Source: Methylomonas sp. UP202
GTDB lineage: Bacteria > Pseudomonadota > Gammaproteobacteria > Methylococcales > Methylomonadaceae
Assembly (NCBI RefSeq): GCF_029910655.1
Contig: NZ_CP123897.1
Location: forward strand, 5,383,547-5,447,546
DNA length: 64,000 bases
Reading direction: 5' to 3'
Under the pieces are notes generated by a model. That model made no database searches, was not told the origin of the DNA, and was given only the letters and a program-made list of their open reading frames with translations. The translations under genes were made by a program, and so were the position numbers. This document shows positions 35,063 to 50,002 of this stretch, piece after piece (positions within the stretch are counted from its first letter, which is position 1; the number at the start of each line of letters is the position of its first letter).

Positions 35063-35139
35063 TTGATTGGGTAAGCGAAGCGTGATCCAACAATTTTTAA
35101 CTTTTTCTCTAAGGCGGATGGTTTTGCTTATCCGCCTTA
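35063..35139. repeat. REP-like palindromic elements between glmS and the unknown pair
   Basis: A perfect 10-bp stem TAAGGCGGAT/ATCCGCCTTA (35110-35119 and 35130-35139) with the loop GGTTTTGCTT, and next to it a degenerate relative (GGGTAAGCGAAGCGTGATCC, from 35069). The GTAAGCGAAGCG core is typical of short dispersed repeats in gammaproteobacteria. It could also act as the 3' end of the glmS transcript, but no T-run follows the stem. Confidence 0.6.
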
Positions 35140-35266
35140 CAACTTTTGTATTTCTGAGTACCGATTTAAATTGCAAAACGGCATTCAAGACTAAAAACAC
35201 TAATTTTCGCTTGTAGTCGATCTCCGTTCGCCTTTATCACATTACCCCTGTCCCCAATCTTCCGTG

Positions 35267-37102
35267 CTATTCCACTGTCACCGACTTGGCCAGGTTTCTG
35301 GGCTGATCGACGTCGGTGCCTTTCAGCACGGCGACGTGGTAGGACAGCAGTTGCAGCGGTATCGTGTAGATGATCGGCGAGATGGCGTTGGCGACGCTGG
35401 GCATTTTGACGATTTGTACGTTCTCGTCTGCGGCGTCGCTTTCGGCCAAGTCCTCGTCCATGAACACGATCAACTGCCCGCCGCGAGCGCTGACTTCCTG
35501 GATATTGGATTTCAGTTTTTCCAGCAAGTTGTTGTTGGGCGCGACCGTGACCACCGGCATTTCGGCGTCGATCAATGCCAGCGGGCCGTGCTTCAATTCG
35601 CCGGCCGGATAGGCTTCGGCGTGGATGTAGGAAATCTCCTTCAGCTTCAACGCGCCTTCCATCGCGATCGGGTAATGGGTGCCGCGGCCGAGAAACAAGG
35701 CATTGTGCTTATCGGCGAAACGCTGCGACAACAGTTCGATGGCGTTGTCCAGCTTCAGCACTTTTTCGATGTTGCCGGGCAGGGCAAACAGTTGCGAGAC
35801 GATGTGTTCCTCTTTCTCGGCACTGAGTTCGAAGCGGCGGCCGACCGCGATAATCAGCATCAACAAAGCCACCAACTGGGTGGTGAAGGCCTTGGTCGAA
35901 GCGACGCCGATTTCCGGGCCGGCGCGGGTCATCAACACCAGCTCCGATTCGCGCACCAGCGAGCTTTCCGGCGCATTGCAGATCACCAGCGAGTGTTTGA
36001 CGCCGAGCTTTTTGGCTTCCTGCAAGGCGGCCAACGTGTCGGCGGTTTCGCCGGACTGGGAAATGGTCACAACCAAGGTATCCGGCGCGACGACCGGATT
36101 GCGGTAGCGGAATTCGCTGGCAATTTCGATAGCGCAGGGCACGCGGGCGTATTTTTCGAACCAGTAGCGGGCAACCAAGCCGGAATGGTAGCTAGTGCCG
36201 CAGGCCAGGATCAGCACCGATTTGATTTGGTCGAACACATCGGCGGCATTGTGGCCGAAAGCGTTATCCTGCAGGCGGTTGTCGATAAAGCGGCCTTCCA
36301 GGGTTTCGGAAACCGCCCAAGCTTGCTCGTAGATTTCCTTGAGCATGTAGTGGCGGTATTTGCCTTTGTCGACCGAGTCGGCTTTCAGCTGGCTTTCGAT
36401 GACCGGACGGACCACGCGACGGCCGGCTTCGTCGAAGATGGTGACGCCGTTGATGGTCAATTCGGCCACATCGCCGTCTTCCAGAAAGATGAAGCGCTGA
36501 GTGACCGGCAACAAGGCGGCGATGTCGGAGGCGATGAAGTATTCGCCGATGCCGATGCCGATTACCAATGGGCTGCCTTTGCGGCAAGCGACCAGCACGT
36601 CCGGTTGCTCGCAGTCGATCACGCCCAGCGCATAGGCGCCGCGCAGGCTTTTGACGGTTTTGGTAACCGCGTCCAGCAGGCTTTGGTTTTCTTTCAGCTC
36701 TTCGGCGACCTTGTGGACGATGACTTCGGTATCGGTCTCGGAAGTGAAGACGTAGCCGTTTTCCTGCAACGCGGCGCGCAGGTGGTCGTGATTTTCGATG
36801 ATGCCGTTATGTACCACCGCCACTCTATCCTTGCTGACGTGCGGATGAGCGTTGCGGGTACTCGGCTTGCCGTGGGTGGCCCAGCGGGTGTGAGCGATGC
36901 CGAGGCGGCCTTCGATCGGGTCGGCGGCGATTAGCGCTTCCAGGCCCTTGACCTTGCCCAATTCGCGCTTGCGGAAGATTTCGCCACCGTTGATGACGGC
37001 CAGTCCGGCCGAATCATAACCCCGGTACTCCAGACGCTTTAAACCTTCAATCAAAATCGGAACCACGTTGCGTTGGGCAACGCCCGCGACTATGCCGCAC
37101 AT
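35267..37102 (-). CDS. glmS: Glutamine-fructose-6-phosphate aminotransferase
   Basis: 611 residues starting MCGIVAGV; after Met removal Cys1 is the glutaminase nucleophile. It makes glucosamine-6-phosphate, the entry to peptidoglycan and LPS amino sugars. N-terminal Ntn-amidotransferase domain ([15 protein letters not shown]), then two SIS domains ([27 protein letters not shown]) and the C-terminal [19 protein letters not shown]. The start was moved 14 codons in from the longest frame to expose the Cys. It follows glmU by one base. Confidence 0.98.
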   Translation of the reverse strand: MCGIVAGVAQRNVVPILIEGLKRLEYRGYDSAGLAVINGGEIFRKRELGKVKGLEALIAADPIEGRLGIAHTRWATHGKPSTRNAHPHVSKDRVAVVHNGIIENHDHLRAALQENGYVFTSETDTEVIVHKVAEELKENQSLLDAVTKTVKSLRGAYALGVIDCEQPDVLVACRKGSPLVIGIGIGEYFIASDIAALLPVTQRFIFLEDGDVAELTINGVTIFDEAGRRVVRPVIESQLKADSVDKGKYRHYMLKEIYEQAWAVSETLEGRFIDNRLQDNAFGHNAADVFDQIKSVLILACGTSYHSGLVARYWFEKYARVPCAIEIASEFRYRNPVVAPDTLVVTISQSGETADTLAALQEAKKLGVKHSLVICNAPESSLVRESELVLMTRAGPEIGVASTKAFTTQLVALLMLIIAVGRRFELSAEKEEHIVSQLFALPGNIEKVLKLDNAIELLSQRFADKHNALFLGRGTHYPIAMEGALKLKEISYIHAEAYPAGELKHGPLALIDAEMPVVTVAPNNNLLEKLKSNIQEVSARGGQLIVFMDEDLAESDAADENVQIVKMPSVANAISPIIYTIPLQLLSYHVAVLKGTDVDQPRNLAKSVTVE

Positions 37103-37103
37103 A

Positions 37104-38525
37104 TTATTTCTCCGGCCGACTGCTTTGTTGGGAGTGCGGAGCACTGTCTGTTTCAGGGCCCGCTTGTTTAACCGGTCTTTGCCAACCGGCGATACTGACT
37201 TGCTTGACGCGGCTTAGGGTCAATTGCTCGGCGGGGGTGTCCTTGGTAATCGTCGAACCCGCGCCTATCGTGGCGTTTTTGCCGACTCTGACCGGTGCCA
37301 CCAATTGCGAGTCGGAGCCGATGAAGGCGCCGTCTTCGATGACGGTTTTGAATTTATTCACCCCGTCGTAATTACAGGTAATGGTGCCGGCGCCGACGTT
37401 GACCTTGCTGCCGATTTCGCTGTCGCCAATATAGCTCAAATGGTTAATCTTGCTGCCGACGCCGACGTCGGCTTTCTTGATTTCGACGAAATTGCCGATG
37501 TGCACCTGCTCGGCCAAGCGGGTTTGCGGTCGCAGACGAGCGAACGGGCCGATCCGGCTGCCGGCGCCGACTTCGGCATCCTCGATGACGCTGTTAGGCA
37601 GAATTTCCACGCCTTCGCCGATAGTGGCGTTCTTGATGATGCAATTTGCGCCGATCTTGACGTTGGAGGCAATGCGGTTCAAGCCTTCGAAGATCACGTT
37701 GATGTCGATGTCGATGTCTTGACCAAGCTCGGCGAAAACGCCGCGCACGTCTAGGCGGGCCGGATCCCGTAAGGTCACGCCTTTCTCCATCAGCGCCTGG
37801 GCTTGTTCGCGTTGGTAAACCCTTTCCAAATGGGCCAATTGCGCGCGATTATTGACACCCAGCACTTCGTCGGCACTGGCGGCCTGACTGGTTTCTATCG
37901 TCAAACCGTCGTCTACCGCCATTTCGATAATGTCGGTCAGATAGTATTCGTTCTGGGCGTTGTTGTTGGACAGCCGTGCCAGCCACTGCTTGAGCTGGCT
38001 GCCCTTGCAAGCCAGGATGCCCGTATTGCCTTCGTTGATTTGCGCCTCTGCCTCGTTGGCGTCTTTTTGTTCGACGATCTTGATGACTGCATGATCCTTG
38101 TCGCGGACGATGCGGCCGTAGCCGGTAGGATCATCCAAAGTCACGGTCAGCAACGCCAATGAAGTCAGACTGGCTTTGCGCAACAGGGTTTGTATCGTCT
38201 GCGTTTTCAGCAACGGTACGTCGCCGTATAGGATCAAGACGGTATCGCCGTCTTCGACATGGTCGATGGCTTGCTGTACCGCGTGACCGGTGCCAAGCTG
38301 CTGCTTTTGCTCTATCCAGGTGGCGTCCAACGCATTCAAGGTTTGTTTAACCGCCTCGCCACCGTGGCCGTAGACGATAAAGATTTGATTGTCCTCTAGC
38401 CCGCGGCTAGTTTGGTATACGTGCTCCAGCAATGCCCGGTTGGCGATTTCATGTAGCACTTTGGGCCGAGCCGAACGCATCCGCGTACCTTGGCCGGCGG
38501 CGAGTATTATGGTTTTTATCGACAT
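37104..38525 (-). CDS. glmU: Bifunctional GlcNAc-1-P uridylyltransferase / GlcN-1-P acetyltransferase
   Basis: 473 residues. The N-terminal pyrophosphorylase domain starts with [19 protein letters not shown]; the C-terminal domain is a left-handed beta-helix of hexapeptide repeats ending near residue 450. It acetylates glucosamine-1-phosphate and then makes UDP-GlcNAc. The pair glmU-glmS after the ATP synthase operon is the usual gammaproteobacterial order. A short C-terminal tail ([16 protein letters not shown]) is extra. Confidence 0.98.
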   Translation of the reverse strand: MSIKTIILAAGQGTRMRSARPKVLHEIANRALLEHVYQTSRGLEDNQIFIVYGHGGEAVKQTLNALDATWIEQKQQLGTGHAVQQAIDHVEDGDTVLILYGDVPLLKTQTIQTLLRKASLTSLALLTVTLDDPTGYGRIVRDKDHAVIKIVEQKDANEAEAQINEGNTGILACKGSQLKQWLARLSNNNAQNEYYLTDIIEMAVDDGLTIETSQAASADEVLGVNNRAQLAHLERVYQREQAQALMEKGVTLRDPARLDVRGVFAELGQDIDIDINVIFEGLNRIASNVKIGANCIIKNATIGEGVEILPNSVIEDAEVGAGSRIGPFARLRPQTRLAEQVHIGNFVEIKKADVGVGSKINHLSYIGDSEIGSKVNVGAGTITCNYDGVNKFKTVIEDGAFIGSDSQLVAPVRVGKNATIGAGSTITKDTPAEQLTLSRVKQVSIAGWQRPVKQAGPETDSAPHSQQSSRPEK

Positions 38526-38540
38526 CGTGATTCCTAAAAC

Positions 38541-38574
38541 AAAAAAGCCCGATGACGTCTAGCGCCATCGGGCT
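38541..38574 (-). terminator. Rho-independent terminator of the ATP synthase operon
   Basis: On the minus strand a 9-bp stem AGCCCGATG/CATCGGGCT with an 11-base loop, followed by a run of five to six T and GTTTTAGG. It lies between the atpC stop and the glmU start. Confidence 0.92.
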
Positions 38575-38596
38575 GTATTTTTACGCGATTCCGAGC

Positions 38597-39019
38597 TTAC
38601 GCGCCACGTTTTCTTAATCTATCCAGAGTCCGTAGCTTCATGACCGCGTCGGCCAATTCGGCCTGCGCGAGGGCGTAGTCGATTTTACCGCTCTTGTCGG
38701 ACAGCATTTCCTCGGCTTTGGCCTTGGCTTGCAAGGCGGCGGCTTCGTCAATGTCCTTGGCCCTAATCGCGGTGTCGGCCAATACCGTGGCGACATGCGG
38801 CTGCACTTCCAGGAAGCCGCCGGTAATGTAAAACGCGTGCTGCTCCTTGTCGCTGATCTTGACCCTGACTTCGCCGGGTTTCAATTTAGTGATCAGCGGT
38901 GCGTGCCGCGCCGCGATACCGACATCGCCCATTTCGGCCGGCGCGAACAACATTTCCGCCAAACCGGAATAGATTTCCTGCTCGGCGCTGACTATGTCAA
39001 CATGGATGGTCATTACCAT
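38597..39019 (-). CDS. atpC: ATP synthase epsilon subunit
   Basis: 140 residues from the ATG at 39019, seven bases after AGGAGGG. It is the central-stalk subunit that couples F1 to the c-ring and inhibits ATP hydrolysis. N-terminal beta-sandwich (IHVDIVSAEQEIYSG, GDVGIAARHAPLITKLKPGE) and the two C-terminal helices are intact. Last gene of atpIBEFHAGDC. Confidence 0.97.
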   Translation of the reverse strand: MVMTIHVDIVSAEQEIYSGLAEMLFAPAEMGDVGIAARHAPLITKLKPGEVRVKISDKEQHAFYITGGFLEVQPHVATVLADTAIRAKDIDEAAALQAKAKAEEMLSDKSGKIDYALAQAELADAVMKLRTLDRLRKRGA

Positions 39020-39041
39020 GATCGAACCCTCCTATGCCGAG

Positions 39042-40436
<1,395 letters not shown>

Positions 40437-40460
40437 CTATCTAAACTTGTCTTGAAAGGC

Positions 40461-41324
40461 CTAAACGGCGGATGCACCGGCAACGATCTCGGAAATTTCC
40501 TGGGTGATGGCGGCCTGTCTGGCTTTGTTGTAAACCAGTTGCAATTCCTTGATGATGTTTCCGGCATTGTCGGAAGCACTCTTCATCGCCACCATCCGGG
40601 CGGCCTGCTCGCAAGCGTTGTTTTCCACCAAACCTTGAAACACCGTGGATTCGACGTAACGAATCAGCAAACTGTCCAGAACGTCCTTGGCATTGGGCTC
40701 GTACAAATAATCCCAATGGCCGGACAAAGCCGGTTCCAACTCGCCGACTTGCACCGGCAGCAGTTGTTGCAGCACCGGTTTCTGTGTCATTGTGTTAACG
40801 AAATCGTTGCTGATCAGAAACACTTGGTCGATCCGGCCGGCTTCGTAGGCATCCAGCATGATTTTCACGGTCCCGATGATGTCGGTTTGGTGCGGCGTAT
40901 CGCCGAGCTTGGTTGCTTGACCGATCAGGTTGGCATTCAGCAGGTTGAAAAACACGGCCGCCTTGCCGCCGATCGCGCACACATCGACTTCGATGCCGTT
41001 AGCGCGCCATTGCTGCATTTCGACCAAGATCTTCCTGAACAGGTTGGCGTTCAAACCGCCGCACAAGCCGCGGTCGGAACTGACCACGATAATGCCTACC
41101 CGCTTAACCTCGCGTTCGATCAGGAACGGATGTTTATATTCCGGATTGGCATAGGCCAGATGCCGAATGATCTGACCTATTTTTTTTGCGTAAGGCCGGG
41201 TTGCTTGCATGCGGTCCTTGGTTTTCCGCATCTTGCTCGCCGCCACCATTTCCATGGCTCGGGTGATCTTCTGAGTATTTTTGATACTCGCGATCTTGGT
41301 ACGTATCTCTTTGCCAACAGCCAT
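40461..41324 (-). CDS. atpG: ATP synthase gamma subunit
   Basis: 287 residues. It is the rotating shaft of F1. N-terminal coiled coil [20 protein letters not shown] and the C-terminal coiled coil with [19 protein letters not shown] and [15 protein letters not shown] are standard. It follows atpA by 11 bases. Confidence 0.97.
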   Translation of the reverse strand: MAVGKEIRTKIASIKNTQKITRAMEMVAASKMRKTKDRMQATRPYAKKIGQIIRHLAYANPEYKHPFLIEREVKRVGIIVVSSDRGLCGGLNANLFRKILVEMQQWRANGIEVDVCAIGGKAAVFFNLLNANLIGQATKLGDTPHQTDIIGTVKIMLDAYEAGRIDQVFLISNDFVNTMTQKPVLQQLLPVQVGELEPALSGHWDYLYEPNAKDVLDSLLIRYVESTVFQGLVENNACEQAARMVAMKSASDNAGNIIKELQLVYNKARQAAITQEISEIVAGASAV

Positions 41325-41335
41325 GTGCGGACCCT

Positions 41336-42877
<1,542 letters not shown>

Positions 42878-42898
42878 GTTATTTTCCCGCTCTAACTC

Positions 42899-43429
42899 TT
42901 AAAGTCTTTTGGCTAATTGATGAAGCTGGCCTCTGACGGAACCGTCGATGACTTTATCGCCGGCTCTGGCGAGTATGCCCCCAATTAACGATTTATCGAC
43001 AGAAACGGCAGCGTTGACTTTTTTGTTCAAGACTTTTTCAAGCATGGCGACATATTTGCCTTGCTCGGCCTTGCTCAACGCGTATGCACTGTACAAGTCG
43101 ACATTGACATAGCCTTCGTCGTCGGCTTTGTGCTGTTCGAACATTGTCGCAATTTGCGGCAACAGCGACAGCTTGTCGTTGTCTATCAGTATCTTGATCA
43201 GATTTTTCGCTTCATCAAGAACATGGTCTCCGCAAATGTCGAAAACCAAGTTCGTAATGTTCTGTTTACCCACTCTAGGGTTATTCAAAATGTCGGACAG
43301 GGCCGGTTCCCGTAGCGCCAAAGACAAAAAAGCCAACGAATCGGACCATGCGGCGACAGCGTCGCCCTCCTTGGCACGCTTGAACACAGCTTCGGCATAA
43401 GGTCTTGCTAGTGTCGCTAACTCAGCCAT
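42899..43429 (-). CDS. atpH: ATP synthase delta subunit
   Basis: 176 residues. It joins the peripheral stalk to the top of F1. N-terminal helical domain (LARPYAEAVFKRAKEGDA) and C-terminal DKSLIGGILARAGDKVIDGSVRGQL (given in part) are characteristic. It follows atpF after 3 bases. Confidence 0.97.
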   Translation of the reverse strand: MAELATLARPYAEAVFKRAKEGDAVAAWSDSLAFLSLALREPALSDILNNPRVGKQNITNLVFDICGDHVLDEAKNLIKILIDNDKLSLLPQIATMFEQHKADDEGYVNVDLYSAYALSKAEQGKYVAMLEKVLNKKVNAAVSVDKSLIGGILARAGDKVIDGSVRGQLHQLAKRL

Positions 43430-43432
43430 GGC

Positions 43433-43906
43433 CTAACCCAATTGGTCCGCTGCTTTGCTGAGAATATCCTGATGCTTGGCCTTGTCGATTTCTTCTTTCA
43501 ATATCTGTTCGGCCGCGCGCAACGCCAACGAGGAAACTTCCTTACGCAGACTTTCCCTGGCTTGCAGCAATTCTTGCTCGATTTGGGCCTTGGCCGCTTC
43601 CAATAACCGTTCGCCTTCTTTTTTGGCTTGGTCCTTGGCATCCTCGACTAACAGGTTGGCGCGCTTTTGAGCGGCACCGACAATCTCGGAAGATTGCTCC
43701 TTGGCTTCCTTCAAGATGGATTTGGCTTTTTTCTCGGCCAATTTGATTTCTTCTTGGCCTCTCTCGGCCGCCGCCAATCCTTCGGCGATCTTTTTTCTGC
43801 GCTCTTCCAAAACGCCCAATAGGTATGACCAGACGTACTTCTCGGTGAACCACACCAGAAGCGCGAAGGTAATCATCTGCCCGATTAGGGTTAGATTGAT
43901 ACTCAT
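43433..43906 (-). CDS. atpF: ATP synthase b subunit
   Basis: 157 residues: one N-terminal membrane helix (LTLIGQMITFALLVWFT) and a long Ala/Glu/Lys coiled coil forming the dimeric peripheral stalk. The ATG follows GAGGAACATTC. Normal length. Confidence 0.96.
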   Translation of the reverse strand: MSINLTLIGQMITFALLVWFTEKYVWSYLLGVLEERRKKIAEGLAAAERGQEEIKLAEKKAKSILKEAKEQSSEIVGAAQKRANLLVEDAKDQAKKEGERLLEAAKAQIEQELLQARESLRKEVSSLALRAAEQILKEEIDKAKHQDILSKAADQLG

Positions 43907-43984
43907 GAATGTTCCTCGTTATACCGTTGCCCGATTGATTATTGAGGTAAGGCTATGCCGTAACCCCGATCGACAATCTTGCAA

Positions 43985-45464
<1,480 letters not shown>

Positions 45465-45493
45465 CCGCTTCCCCTTTTCTTTTAAGCCGAGGG

Positions 45494-45522
45494 ATTATAT
45501 CCAGCCCCACCCGCTAAAGCAA
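45494..45522 (-). promoter_or_regulatory. Sigma-70 promoter of the ATP synthase operon
   Basis: On the minus strand TTGCTT (45522-45517), a 17-bp spacer and a perfect TATAAT (45499-45494). Start of transcription near 45487 leaves a leader of about 23 bases before atpI. Confidence 0.75.
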
Positions 45523-45819
45523 GGTAAGGGCTTGGGAAGCCCCGTTCCAACCGGCCCCAGAAACCACAACAATCATCTGTGATTTTAGGTTTTCGGAGTA
45601 TAAGCAACTGTCATGCCAGCACAAAAAACCCGATTTTCCTGTCAATTTCGACGCCCTCCTTGTTGCGAACCTTACAATTCCGCCGGATCGATGGCGTAAG
45701 CCCGACACTGCAAGCATCCTGCCCGAGAAATTTATCGGAATGGAGATAGCCGAGCATCGCTTGGTCCGCCAAACCGATCGCTCACGCCACCCACTATCGG
45801 CCAGGCTAAAAATCCGCCG
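45523..45819. other. Intergenic region between parB and the atp promoter
   Basis: About 300 bases without a believable gene. No terminator with a T-run is visible after parB, and I see no parS-like 16-bp palindrome in it. Confidence 0.6.
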
Positions 45820-46674
45820 TTAGCCTATCCGGCCGATAATCCCCTCCAGCTCTTCCAAACTACTGTAATTGATCACCAGCTTGCCCTTGCCATTGCTTTG
45901 ATGGTTGATCTCGACCTTGGCACCAGTGCGTTCGGACAACTCGCGTTGCAATCGCAACGTGTCGGGGTCGGCCTTCTTGGCGACGGCCGGCTTTTCGCCG
46001 TGCAACTCCCTGACTAATTTCTCGACGGCGCGCACGGTCAGATGTTGTTTGACGGCCTTATTGGCGATTTCGACTTGCTCGGCTTCATCCAAGCCCAGCA
46101 GCGCCCTGGCATGACCCATTTCCAACCGGCCGCGCGCCAGCATGGTTTTGACCTCACCGGCGAGGTCCAGCAAACGCAGCAAATTCGTCACCGTGGTCCG
46201 CGACTTGCCAACCGACTCGGCGATCTGCTGATGTGTCAATTCGAATTCGTCGAGCAAGCGATGCAAGGCCTCGGCTTCTTCCAGAGCATTCAAATCCTCG
46301 CGCTGGATGTTCTCGATCAAGGCCACCGCCATCACCGAGCGATCATCGATGTCCTTGACGATGACCGGCACCTCGGCGAGTTCCGCCAACTGAGCGGCGC
46401 GCCAACGACGCTCGCCGGCAATAATCTCGTATTTATCGCCATCGGTCTTGCGTACGACGATCGGCTGAATGATGCCCTGCGCGGCAATCGAATCCGACAG
46501 TTCCTTCAGTTTTTCCGGGTCCATGTCTCGGCGCGGCTGGTATTTGCCGCGCTGCAGAAATTCGATGGGGAGTTTTTGCACGTCTTGCGGCTTCTCGGCG
46601 CTAGCCGGCGGCGATACCACGTCGCCGAGCAGCTCGCTCAATCCCCGGCCTAATCCGCGTTTTTTTTGCATCAT
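45820..46674 (-). CDS. parB: Chromosome-partitioning protein ParB
   Basis: 284 residues. N-terminal KKRGLGRGLSELLGD, then the CTPase/ParB domain with GERRWRAAQLAEL (GERRxRA box), the helix-turn-helix LTHQQIAESVGKSRTTVTN and a C-terminal dimerisation domain. It binds parS and spreads to organise the origin region. Starts at a double ATG overlapping the parA stop by 4 bases. A run of eight A near the start (codons 4-6) is noted. Confidence 0.97.
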   Translation of the reverse strand: MMQKKRGLGRGLSELLGDVVSPPASAEKPQDVQKLPIEFLQRGKYQPRRDMDPEKLKELSDSIAAQGIIQPIVVRKTDGDKYEIIAGERRWRAAQLAELAEVPVIVKDIDDRSVMAVALIENIQREDLNALEEAEALHRLLDEFELTHQQIAESVGKSRTTVTNLLRLLDLAGEVKTMLARGRLEMGHARALLGLDEAEQVEIANKAVKQHLTVRAVEKLVRELHGEKPAVAKKADPDTLRLQRELSERTGAKVEINHQSNGKGKLVINYSSLEELEGIIGRIG

Positions 46675-47447
46675 GATTTGGCAGCCTTGTGTTTTCGTAT
46701 CAGTTCGCCGGCCAACGCGATATAGGCCACCGCGCCGCGCGAAGCCTTATCGTAGGTCAGCACCGGTACGCCGTGACTCGGCGCTTCGGCCAGCCGAATG
46801 TTTCGGGGTATCGTGGTCCTGAACACCTTGTCACCGAAATACTCGATCAATTGGTCGGACACATCCTTGCCGAGGCGACTGCGATTGTCGACCATGGTGC
46901 GCAGGATGCCTTCCAGATGCAGGCCGGGGTTGACGCTGTCGCGGATATTACGCAACGTGGACATCAGCGACGACAAGCCTTCGAGCGAGTAATACTCGCA
47001 CTGCATCGGAATCAGTACGCTATGGGCGGCCACCATGGCGTTCAGCGTCAACATGTTCAAGGACGGCGGGCAGTCGATCAGAACGTAATCGTATTGCTCC
47101 TTGACCGGCAGCAAGGCGTCGGCCAGCCGCCGCTCGCGGTGCTGGGCACCCATCAATTTGACTTCGGCGGCGGTCAGATCGGCGTTGCCGGGGATTAGGT
47201 CGAAACCCAACTCGCGATTTTTCAGAATGATGCCGGAGACCGGCACCTCTTCCAGCAGCAATTCGCAACTGGAATATTCCAGCTCATCCTTGTTCACGCC
47301 GCAGCCCATCGCCGCGTTGCCTTGCGGATCGAGGTCGATCAATAACACCTTACGCTTGGTGGCGGCCAAGGCCGCCGCCAGATTGACGCTGGTCGTGGTT
47401 TTGCCGACCCCGCCCTTTTGATTGGTAATCGCGATAATCTTAGCCAT
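46671..47447 (-). CDS. parA: Chromosome-partitioning ATPase ParA
   Basis: 258 residues. Deviant Walker A KGGVGKTTTSVNLAAALA with the signature Lys, Walker B YVLIDCPPSL. It drives segregation of ParB-parS complexes. It overlaps the end of rsmG by 8 bases and parB by 4 bases. Confidence 0.97.
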   Translation of the reverse strand: MAKIIAITNQKGGVGKTTTSVNLAAALAATKRKVLLIDLDPQGNAAMGCGVNKDELEYSSCELLLEEVPVSGIILKNRELGFDLIPGNADLTAAEVKLMGAQHRERRLADALLPVKEQYDYVLIDCPPSLNMLTLNAMVAAHSVLIPMQCEYYSLEGLSSLMSTLRNIRDSVNPGLHLEGILRTMVDNRSRLGKDVSDQLIEYFGDKVFRTTIPRNIRLAEAPSHGVPVLTYDKASRGAVAYIALAGELIRKHKAAKS

Positions 47448-48066
47448 GCTTGAGTCCTTGTACCCGAATCAGACAACGCTCGGCGTCTATGCCGGGCACC
47501 GTCAGCGGTATCAGTTGAGTTTCGGCGTCGATTCCCGCCAGTTCGTCGCGCGGATTTTGGCCCTTCATCGCCAGCAGGATACCGTCTTCGGCCAGTAAAT
47601 GGCCGGTCAGCGCGACGATGTCGGGCAACGAAGCGAAAGCGCGAGTCAACACCGCATCGAATCCGGCATCCGGCGCCCATTGCTCGACTCGCGCATGCAC
47701 GACGTCGACATTGCCCAGCTTTAGTTCCAGCGCGGCCTGCCGCACGAAACGAGTTTTCTTGGAATTGGAGTCAACCAGCGTAAAACGGCAATCCGGCCGG
47801 CAAATCGCCAGAGGAATACCCGGCAAACCGGCACCAGTACCGATGTCGGCGATTCGGGTCGGTTTCAAATGCGGCAGAATCGCCAAACTGTCGAGCAAAT
47901 GCAGACTGACCATCTCCAACGGATCGCGCACGGCGGTCAGATTATAAGCCTTGTTCCACTTAACCATCAGCTGGATGAAGCGCAGCAGTGCGTCGATCTC
48001 ACTGTCGCTGGTCGGCAAAGCCAAGGCCGTCAAGCCTTGCAGCAGTTTTTCCCGGCAAGCATCCAT
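47440..48066 (-). CDS. rsmG: 16S rRNA (guanine-527-N7) methyltransferase
   Basis: 208 residues. SAM-binding motif ADIGTGAGLPGIPLAI near residue 70 and NLTAVRDPLEMVSLHLLDSL before it, both typical of RsmG (GidB). It methylates G527 in the 530 loop of 16S rRNA; loss gives low-level streptomycin resistance. Its ATG shares a base with the mnmG stop (TGATG). Confidence 0.97.
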   Translation of the reverse strand: MDACREKLLQGLTALALPTSDSEIDALLRFIQLMVKWNKAYNLTAVRDPLEMVSLHLLDSLAILPHLKPTRIADIGTGAGLPGIPLAICRPDCRFTLVDSNSKKTRFVRQAALELKLGNVDVVHARVEQWAPDAGFDAVLTRAFASLPDIVALTGHLLAEDGILLAMKGQNPRDELAGIDAETQLIPLTVPGIDAERCLIRVQGLKHG

Positions 48067-49943
48067 CAGGCGCTTTTCTTTTTAAGATGCACCAATAACA
48101 GCGAAATTGCCGCCGGGGTGATGCCGGGAATCCGCGACGCCTGGCCCAGGGTTTCCGGCCTTTGTTTTTTCAGCTTCTCGCTGACTTCGTTGGACAGTCC
48201 AGATACCAGACTGTAATCGACGTTTTCCGGTAGCTTCAAATGCTCGTAGCGCTGAGTTCGGTTGATCTCGGTTTGTTGGCGGTCGATGTAGCCGGCGTAT
48301 TTGGCCTGGATCGCCACTTGCTCGGCGACTTGTTCGTCGATGTCGCCTTCGTCGCTGAAATGCTGCAATAAATTGTCGACGTCCACTTCCGGCCGGCGCA
48401 GCATCTCCATCAGACTGGCTTCCTTGACCAGTTTTTTGCCCCAGATCTGCTCGGCCAGCGCGGCCTCGTCGCTTTCCGCGCGTATCCATTTCTTCGCCAG
48501 TTTGCCTTGCAGATTGGCGATAGCTTCGCGCTTTTCTTCGAAGCGTTGCCAGCGTTCGTCGTCCACCAAGCCCAATTCGCGACCTTGTTCGGTCAAACGC
48601 AAATCGGCATTGTCCTCGCGCAACTGCAAGCGGTATTCGGCGCGACTGGTGAACATCCGGTAGGGTTCGGCGGTGCCGCGAGTGATCAAATCGTCGATCA
48701 TCACGCCGATGTAGGCTTCCTCGCGGCCGGGGCACCAACTTTCCAAACCTTTCGCCAATCTTGCCGCGTTCAAACCGGCGATCAAACCTTGAGCGGCGGC
48801 TTCTTCGTAACCGGTGGTGCCGTTGATCTGGCCGGCGAAGAACAGCGCATTCATATGCTTGGTTTCCAGCGAGGTTTTCAGATCGCGCGGATCGAAGAAA
48901 TCGTATTCGATCGCATAGCCTGGCCTGACGATTTCGGCGTTTTCGAAACCCAGCATGGTTCGGATAAAACGGTATTGGATATCGAACGGCAGACTGGTCG
49001 AAATGCCGTTCGGATAGACTTCGTTGGTATTCAAACCTTCCGGCTCGACGAAAATCTGATGCGAATCGCGCTCGGCAAAGCGCACCACCTTATCTTCTAT
49101 CGACGGGCAATAACGCGGGCCGACGCCTTCGATGATGCCGGAATACATCGGCGATCTATCCAGCCCGGAGCGGATGATGTCGTGGGTTTGCTGGTTGGTG
49201 CGGGTGATATGACAGCAGATTTGCCTTGGATGCTGTTCGCGGCTGCCCATGAACGAAAATACCGGCAGCGGCGTGTCGCCGTGCTGCTCTTGCAATTTGC
49301 CGTAGTCGATGGTCCGGCCGTCGATCCGGGCCGGCGTACCGGTTTTCAAGCGACCGATGCGAAACGGGAGTTCGCGCAGGCGCTGCGCCAAATCGGTCGA
49401 AGCCGAATCGCCGGCGCGGCCGCCACTATAATTTTCCAGCCCGATGTGGATGCGGCCGGCCAGAAAGGTACCGGCGGTCAACACCACGGCTTTGGCGCTA
49501 AATTCCAAGCCCATCTGGGTTTTAACGCCGGTCACCCGGTCGCCCCGCACGATCAAATCCGAAACCGTTTGTTGAAACAGCGCCAAATTCGGCTGATTTT
49601 CCAACGCGGAACGCACCGCCTGTTTATACAGCATCCGATCCGCCTGCGCGCGGGTCGCACGCACCGCCGGCCCCTTGCTGGCGTTCAGAATCCGAAACTG
49701 GATGCCGCCTTTATCGATGGCTTTGGCCATGATGCCGCCAAGCGCATCGACCTCTTTCACCAAATGGCCCTTGCCGATGCCGCCGATGGCTGGATTGCAG
49801 CTCATTTGCCCCAAGGTTTCGATGTTTTGGGTCAACAGCAGGGTTTGCGCGCCGGTGCGAGCCGCCGCCAGCGCCGCCTCGGTGCCGGCATGGCCGCCGC
49901 CGACCACGATCACATCAAAGTCTTTCTGGAATTTCACAGGCAA
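48066..49943 (-). CDS. mnmG: tRNA uridine 5-carboxymethylaminomethyl modification protein MnmG
   Basis: 625 residues. FAD-binding [17 protein letters not shown] at the N-terminus, [14 protein letters not shown], the GidA signature [15 protein letters not shown] and [17 protein letters not shown], and the helical C-terminal domain that binds MnmE. With MnmE it makes cmnm5U at the tRNA wobble position. First gene of the mnmG-rsmG-parA-parB unit. Confidence 0.98.
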   Translation of the reverse strand: MPVKFQKDFDVIVVGGGHAGTEAALAAARTGAQTLLLTQNIETLGQMSCNPAIGGIGKGHLVKEVDALGGIMAKAIDKGGIQFRILNASKGPAVRATRAQADRMLYKQAVRSALENQPNLALFQQTVSDLIVRGDRVTGVKTQMGLEFSAKAVVLTAGTFLAGRIHIGLENYSGGRAGDSASTDLAQRLRELPFRIGRLKTGTPARIDGRTIDYGKLQEQHGDTPLPVFSFMGSREQHPRQICCHITRTNQQTHDIIRSGLDRSPMYSGIIEGVGPRYCPSIEDKVVRFAERDSHQIFVEPEGLNTNEVYPNGISTSLPFDIQYRFIRTMLGFENAEIVRPGYAIEYDFFDPRDLKTSLETKHMNALFFAGQINGTTGYEEAAAQGLIAGLNAARLAKGLESWCPGREEAYIGVMIDDLITRGTAEPYRMFTSRAEYRLQLREDNADLRLTEQGRELGLVDDERWQRFEEKREAIANLQGKLAKKWIRAESDEAALAEQIWGKKLVKEASLMEMLRRPEVDVDNLLQHFSDEGDIDEQVAEQVAIQAKYAGYIDRQQTEINRTQRYEHLKLPENVDYSLVSGLSNEVSEKLKKQRPETLGQASRIPGITPAAISLLLVHLKKKSA

Positions 49944-49960
49944 TTCACGCTCGAATAGGG

Positions 49961-49982
49961 TTAAAATAACACGCTATTTTAA
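49961..49982. promoter_or_regulatory. 8-bp dyad in the mnmG / small-ORF divergent region
   Basis: TTAAAATA-N6-TATTTTAA, a perfect inverted repeat in the 59-bp gap between the divergent mnmG and small basic ORF. Being so AT-rich, the arms may simply supply the -10 regions of two facing promoters; an operator is also possible. Confidence 0.4.
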
Positions 49983-50002
49983 TGGCTTACGGAGAAAAAA
50001 GC

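Noticed and set aside
35025-35093. Longer start of the 333-residue unknown gene
   Set aside because: The extension overlaps a REP-like repeat and lacks a ribosome-binding site.
35264-36934. 556-codon open frame opposite glmS
   Set aside because: Antisense shadow of glmS with composition-driven open frame.
45465-48066. parS site near parAB
   Set aside because: I found no palindrome close to the TGTTTCACGTGAAACA consensus in this stretch.
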